Source: UBA2862 sp045658005
Lineage (GTDB): Bacteria; Bacillota; Clostridia; Christensenellales; Aristaeellaceae
DNA: 64,000 nt
Assembly: GCA_045658005.1 (NCBI GenBank)
Contig: JAZOUD010000133.1
Location: forward strand, 52,938 to 116,937
Reading direction: 5' to 3'
Shown here: positions 59,953-64,000 of the stretch, one piece after another
Position numbering within the stretch: position 1 is the stretch's first letter
Layout: the number at the start of each line of letters is the position of its first letter
Program-made: the position numbers and the translations under genes
Notes under the pieces: generated by a model
Database searches by the model: none
What the model was told of the DNA's origin: nothing
What the model saw: the letters and a program-made list of their open reading frames with translations, nothing else

Positions 59953-60210
59953 TTATCCGAACTGCTTCTTCAGGAGCCAGTCCCGGAAGGTATCCAGCGG
60001 TGTCGTCGGACGTTCGTCGCGCCGCGCCATCATGATCGCGTCCTGCACTATGGAGATCAGGATGCTGATATCATGGCTGCTCGTCGCGCCGACGCGCACG
60101 CACAAGGCCTCGTAGATCTCTGGATCCGCTTCGTGGGGAAGGTATGGCTCATTGCGGAAGGCCATGCCGATTTCCTGCTTTCTCTTATTCCGGTCGGGAA
60201 CGGGATTCAC
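59953..60210 (-). CDS. Hypothetical 85-residue protein
   Basis: This short soluble protein has a basic N terminus (NPVPDRNKRKQEIGM), a middle helix rich in Ile and Ser (DISILISIVQDAIMMA) and a C-terminal RDWLLKKQFG. I recognise no family. GTG at 60210 is preceded by AAGGAGGG at seven bases, an excellent site. It lies about 70 bases downstream of the EAL protein gene, in the same direction, and may share its transcript. Confidence 0.62.
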   Translation of the reverse strand: MNPVPDRNKRKQEIGMAFRNEPYLPHEADPEIYEALCVRVGATSSHDISILISIVQDAIMMARRDERPTTPLDTFRDWLLKKQFG

Positions 60211-60281
60211 GGGTATGCCCTCCTTTCGAAATGTGCCCGGTCATTCGCTCGCTTCACTGTGCTGCCGGTTCTTTCATTGCG

Positions 60282-63257
60282 CTACCGCCGCCTTCGCCAG
60301 GCCCGAACGCCCGCCACCAGCTTTTCCTCGCCCGCATCCCTGAACGGGGCGATCCTGAGACTGACGGCCCTGGGTTCGCCCCCGATCACGAGTCGGTACT
60401 GCAGCTTGAAGGCCCCCTCCTGCTGGATCGCATGCATGACGTTTTCCCTGGTGAAGCGCGCCAGGTACGTGGACAGGTCGGCGGGATAGACGTTCCGCTT
60501 GCCGTCCTCAATGCCCCGAAGGAAGAAATCCTCCCCTTCCTTGGCCAGTCCGAGGCGCTCGTATTCATCCGACGCGCTGTATTCGACATAGCTTCCGGTT
60601 TCGGGATCGATCATGTAGAGGCTGAGATAATCCTCGGAAAGCGCCATGACCCGGGACAGGGTATCCCGCTCCCGCTGGATCTGCCGGATGTGCTCGCTCT
60701 GGCGCATCTGCGCGTCGACGATGCTGATGCCCATGATGATGCGGTTCCCGTTGGGATGCATGCGCGTGATCTTCATGCTGACGTACATCGGCGTGCCGGT
60801 GTCGATCAGTCGGTAGGTGGCGGTATAGACGCCCTGGGCGTCCAACTCCCGTATGAGCTTCTCCTTCGAGAAGCCGGCCAGGAAGGGTTCGCGGTCCTCC
60901 TCGTAGATGCGGGTCATGGTGTCGCGCTGGACTGCGGCGAAGAAGTTTTCACCGTGACGCTCCATGGCCAGCTCCTCGACGCCCACCGGCGAGGTATATT
61001 CGATGAAGCGCTCGGTATCCAGATCGACGACATATATATTGTAGTAATCTGCCGCCAGCGCCCTGGCGATCTCCGCATAGGTGGCGCCATCGTTGGGCTC
61101 GGAGATTGAGAGCACCGCAACGGCTGCCGCGGCGGTCCCCGTCACGGGATTCACACCGATCTTCCGGGCGAAGGCGTGGATCACGGAGCCGTCCGGCATC
61201 TGCTCATCGAAGAAGGCACGACCGCCGCTTTTACAGCAGTCCTGCACCAGCTTCATGAAGGCCGAGCCGGGGCCGAAGGGCGTGGCGTGATAATCCTCGG
61301 GCTTCGCCGTGAGCTCCAGGTTGAAGAAGCGCCGTATGAATTCCCGGTAGGATTGGTTCGTGCGGATAAAGTGCACCTGATCGCCCCTGATCTCCAGGAT
61401 GCCCATGGGCAGGGTGTTGAAGAATTTCTGGAAGGCGTTTTCCTCCTCGTTGGATATCACCGCCAGGTCGTACAGGTTCACGCGCCCGATGGCCTCGTAG
61501 TAGGCCGATTCCGCGGGATTTTCATAGCCGAACCTGAAACCCTTCTCGAACTTCTCGAATACCTTTTCCATCGGGACCGGCTTGTCGAAATAGTACCCCT
61601 GGAGCTTCGAGCAGCCGATCTCCTGGAGGAAATCCACCTGCGCCTTCGTCTCCACGCCCTCGCAGACCGTATCCACGCCCAGCGACGTCGCCAGCTTCAT
61701 CAGCTCGGTCAGTATGATCTTGCCGCTGTCGCCCTCATCCAGCTTCTGCATGAAGCTCATGTCGAACTTGATCAGGTCGAAGGGGATGCTCTGCAGCACG
61801 TCCAGCGAGGAATAGCCGCTGCCGAAGTCGTCCATCCACACCGGGAAGCCCAGCTTGCGGAACCGGTCGACCTGTCCGGCCATGAAATCCATGTCTGAGC
61901 CGACCACGCTCTCGGTGATCTCGATGGTGATGCGATCATGGGCCACACCGGCGGCATCCACCCGTTTGCGAATCTCCTCGACGATGTCACAGGCGTCGAA
62001 ATCGGAGCGGGAGAGGTTGATGGAGTGGGGCACGACCTCGCCCCCCATTTGCTGCTGGCGCCGCATCTTATCCAGCACCCGCTCCAGCATATACAGGTCC
62101 AGCTTGTAGATCAGGCCGGCCTTCTCCAGATGGGGGATGAAGTCAGCCGGCGACATGAAGCCGTTGACCGGGTCGATCCACCGCGCCAGCGCCTCCTCGT
62201 CGCACACCCTCTGGGTGACCGAGCGCACGATGGGCTGGTAGTAGACCTGTATCCACCCCTCCCGGATGGCCCGATCCAGGTTGCCGAGGATGTACTGCTG
62301 CTTTTCCAGCTCGTCCCGCAGGTCGGCATTGTACCAGTTGAAGCTTGAAATAAAGGTCTTCCCGAGGGCATCACAGGCCAGCTTTGCCCGGTCACAGGCC
62401 GTGCTGACGGGCACCGCCTCCATGCTGGCCGGATAGATGCCCACCCGAACGGGCAGCGCATTGCCGCCGTTCAGGCCCTTGCATGCCTCAAACAGCCCGT
62501 CCAGCGCATCCTCCAGCCCCTCCTCCCGGGTGTAGGCCGCGAAATGATCCCCGCTGATGTGGCAGCAGCTTTCATTGCCAAAGGTGCGGGCCAGGGTCCT
62601 GCCGAAGGCCTGGAGCAGCTTGTTGCCTTCTGCAAAGCTGTATTTCTGGTTGTAATACTTCATGCCGGAGAAATCCATGTACAGCAGCACGGGCTTTTCG
62701 CCCTGCTTCAGCATGGCCTCCTTGCCCAGCTCGGCCAGCTCGAAAAAGTAGGTCATGCTGGGCAGCCCGGTGAGGTAATCGTAATAGCTGGCATTCAGCA
62801 TGCTGTCCCGGTGCAGGGCACTGGACAGCGACTGGACGAGCCCCTCGCCGGGCTGGGCGGCATCCCCGGTATACGGGCCCTCGTTGGCATACCAGATCTG
62901 CCCCAGCCGCTCGCCGGTGGGCATATGCACATGCCTGCCGAAGGCGTGAACGACGTTATACCCGCCTCGGTCCCCGTCCTTCAGGCGATAGATGGCGTCG
63001 AATCTGTCCTCGTCCCGCACAAACCGATACACGCCGTCCGCGATGCGCGGCGCGTCGTCGGGATGTACGTTCTGATATGTATCCCGGTTCATGGCCGCGT
63101 AAGCGCTATCCCGATCCCCGATTCCAAGCAGTTCACAAAAGCCGTCGGACAGCGCCAGGGGCACGATGCGCTTGTCGATGAGCTGAAAGACGGCAAATGG
63201 AATCGTCATGCGCTCCATGAGCGACTGTTGTTCGTCTGTGAATCTGTACTTTTCCAT
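60282..63257 (-). CDS. Soluble PAS-GGDEF-EAL cyclic di-GMP phosphodiesterase
   Basis: This 991-residue cytoplasmic protein has an N-terminal PAS-like domain (about 20-125), a degenerate GGDEF domain in which the signature reads SGDHF (about 240), and an EAL domain (about 320-575). The EAL catalytic set is present: EALARW, NLSRSD, EITES, DDFGSGYSS, IKFDMSF and EGVE, so it should hydrolyse c-di-GMP. Two further PAS-like modules (about 600-990) follow. There is no membrane helix. ATG at 63257 follows GGGGGAAG. It is likely a signal-regulated phosphodiesterase with an inactive, perhaps GTP-sensing, GGDEF domain. Confidence 0.88.
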   Translation of the reverse strand: MEKYRFTDEQQSLMERMTIPFAVFQLIDKRIVPLALSDGFCELLGIGDRDSAYAAMNRDTYQNVHPDDAPRIADGVYRFVRDEDRFDAIYRLKDGDRGGYNVVHAFGRHVHMPTGERLGQIWYANEGPYTGDAAQPGEGLVQSLSSALHRDSMLNASYYDYLTGLPSMTYFFELAELGKEAMLKQGEKPVLLYMDFSGMKYYNQKYSFAEGNKLLQAFGRTLARTFGNESCCHISGDHFAAYTREEGLEDALDGLFEACKGLNGGNALPVRVGIYPASMEAVPVSTACDRAKLACDALGKTFISSFNWYNADLRDELEKQQYILGNLDRAIREGWIQVYYQPIVRSVTQRVCDEEALARWIDPVNGFMSPADFIPHLEKAGLIYKLDLYMLERVLDKMRRQQQMGGEVVPHSINLSRSDFDACDIVEEIRKRVDAAGVAHDRITIEITESVVGSDMDFMAGQVDRFRKLGFPVWMDDFGSGYSSLDVLQSIPFDLIKFDMSFMQKLDEGDSGKIILTELMKLATSLGVDTVCEGVETKAQVDFLQEIGCSKLQGYYFDKPVPMEKVFEKFEKGFRFGYENPAESAYYEAIGRVNLYDLAVISNEEENAFQKFFNTLPMGILEIRGDQVHFIRTNQSYREFIRRFFNLELTAKPEDYHATPFGPGSAFMKLVQDCCKSGGRAFFDEQMPDGSVIHAFARKIGVNPVTGTAAAAVAVLSISEPNDGATYAEIARALAADYYNIYVVDLDTERFIEYTSPVGVEELAMERHGENFFAAVQRDTMTRIYEEDREPFLAGFSKEKLIRELDAQGVYTATYRLIDTGTPMYVSMKITRMHPNGNRIIMGISIVDAQMRQSEHIRQIQRERDTLSRVMALSEDYLSLYMIDPETGSYVEYSASDEYERLGLAKEGEDFFLRGIEDGKRNVYPADLSTYLARFTRENVMHAIQQEGAFKLQYRLVIGGEPRAVSLRIAPFRDAGEEKLVAGVRAWRRRR

Positions 63258-63373
63258 ACACAACACTTCCCCCGGGACATATACCGCTTAAGGATATAAC
63301 ACATTCACACATATTATAACATACAGGCGACATCTTTGTCTACATTCAGATGATAATAAATCTTCGGATTGGG

Positions 63374-63403
63374 TTGAAGTGACGCCCTTATATCTGGTAT
63401 AAT
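63374..63403 (+). promoter_or_regulatory. Promoter of the secreted repeat protein gene
   Basis: TTGAAG (63374-63379) and TATAAT (63398-63403) are spaced 18 bases, 40 bases before the start codon. Confidence 0.65.
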
Positions 63404-63442
63404 GCTGGCATCAGAGGCTTTATTGAAAGGAGAGACATCGCC

Positions 63443-63955
63443 ATGAAGCGCATTGTTCTGATACTGATACTGATACTCACGCTGTCGCTGTCCACAGCCT
63501 CCCTGGCCGAAACCTCCTCCACCGATGAACTGCTTGAAAACCTCTCCAAGACCTGGGATTCCCTCGTCAAGGTTGCCGAGGAAAAGGGCAAGGACATCTC
63601 GGACTGGGCGGAAAAATCGGGCGTTAGGGAATGGGCCGAAGGCGCCATCGACGACGTCAATGCATGGATCGCGGGCAGCGGCCTGTCCGATTGGGCCCAG
63701 CACACCCTGTCGGAGCTGACCGCCTGGGCCGACGCCTATGGCATAAGCGAATGGGCCGAGCAGACCCGCGATTCCCTGCAGACCTTTATCGACGAAAACG
63801 GCCCGGCCATCGAGGCATGGCTGCACCAGGCGAGCCAGGAGGTGACCGATGCCTGGAACACGCTGGTCAATGCCAGCGCGTACAGCGACGCGGAAGTCGA
63901 GCAGGCCTACCAGACCGTCACCGAGGCGTTGGCCGACGCGGCGAAGGAGAAGTAA
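63443..63955 (+). CDS. Small secreted protein with three exact-length 20-residue helical repeats
   Basis: This 170-residue exported protein has a signal peptide ending ASLA. Residues 61-80, 81-100 and 101-120 are tandem units of exactly 20 residues that begin VREWAE, LSDWAQ and ISEWAE and end GSG, AYG and ENG. Aromatic Trp recurs at fixed positions, and the sequence is strongly amphipathic and acidic with short Gly turns, so helical hairpins are likely. A related DISDWAEKSG precedes them. GGAGAG precedes the ATG. I know no matching family; binding to the wall or membrane surface is possible. Confidence 0.75.
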   Translation: MKRIVLILILILTLSLSTASLAETSSTDELLENLSKTWDSLVKVAEEKGKDISDWAEKSGVREWAEGAIDDVNAWIAGSGLSDWAQHTLSELTAWADAYGISEWAEQTRDSLQTFIDENGPAIEAWLHQASQEVTDAWNTLVNASAYSDAEVEQAYQTVTEALADAAKEK

Positions 63956-64000
63956 TCGAAGGCAAACAGCGGCGCAAGCCGCCCCACCCCCGCCCGGCGC
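63956..64000. other. Window end, no gene seen
   Basis: The last 45 bases after the stop at 63955 are GC-rich and show no start codon with a ribosome site; any following gene lies beyond the window. Confidence 0.5.

Overview
The window is ordinary chromosome of a GC-rich Bacillota member, most likely class Clostridia. The evidence is AGGAGG-type ribosome binding sites before nearly every gene, frequent TTG and GTG starts, the sporulation pair yqfC-yqfD, single-membrane cell-wall genes (bifunctional PBP, NamZ, Obg, YajC) and PT-rich surface proteins. A Christensenellales-like gut or rumen lineage is my guess from protein style only. I see no rRNA, tRNA, CRISPR array, prophage or transposase gene.

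Layout: (1) 0-6.4 kb: a leftward orphan sugar-type binding protein, and a rightward BMP-type nucleoside ABC transporter (binding protein, ATPase, two permeases). (2) 6.4-10.7 kb: mscL with a zinc-ribbon tail, an orphan SpoOB-type histidine kinase, ftsA-ftsZ, then a short telomere-like repeat array beside a terminator. (3) 10.7-17.6 kb: dus facing yqfC-yqfD-phoH-pgpH-ybeY, in which the last gene is a YbeY-cytidine deaminase fusion. (4) 17.6-23.4 kb: a secreted leucine-rich-repeat/Ig-like protein, a small membrane protein, a sodium/proline-type symporter and a YihY-family protein. (5) 23.6-30.6 kb: an oligopeptide ABC system, with a visibly AT-richer divergent oppA facing oppBCDF and an M20 amidohydrolase. 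(6) 30.6-35.3 kb: a leftward cluster of LURP-one-like protein, class-A beta-lactamase-fold hydrolase without signal peptide, alanine racemase, S66 LD-carboxypeptidase and a frameshifted asparagine-synthase relative. (7) 35.4-45.8 kb: a secreted cell-wall-binding protein, iron alcohol dehydrogenase, yajC, tgt, an Ig-like membrane protein, a polytopic membrane protein and a lipoprotein with six peptidoglycan-binding repeats. (8) 45.9-53.5 kb: the NfnAB-type pair, small membrane protein, class A PBP, NamZ-type muramidase and an unknown membrane protein. (9) 53.5-64 kb: nth-obg-yhbY, a compact convergent locus resembling a type I toxin-antitoxin module, DUF3343 facing a cysteine-desulfurase-like enzyme, gpsA, zinc-ribbon proteins, an EAL phosphodiesterase and a secreted 20-residue-repeat protein.

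The most promising undescribed element is at 55.9-56.23 kb. Two strong convergent promoters with related 5' leaders drive, on one strand, a 28-codon peptide gene with an excellent ribosome binding site and, on the other, a short RNA of about 110 nt with no convincing reading frame. Both end at one shared bidirectional terminator, and a repeated ATTCCAA motif lies upstream. Other points of interest are the YbeY-Cdd fusion, the asparagine-synthase relative broken at a C6 tract, the telomere-like repeat, a recurring class of very long perfect hairpins after stop codons, and the compositional switch inside the opp locus. Gene identities come from reading protein motifs; no database search was possible.
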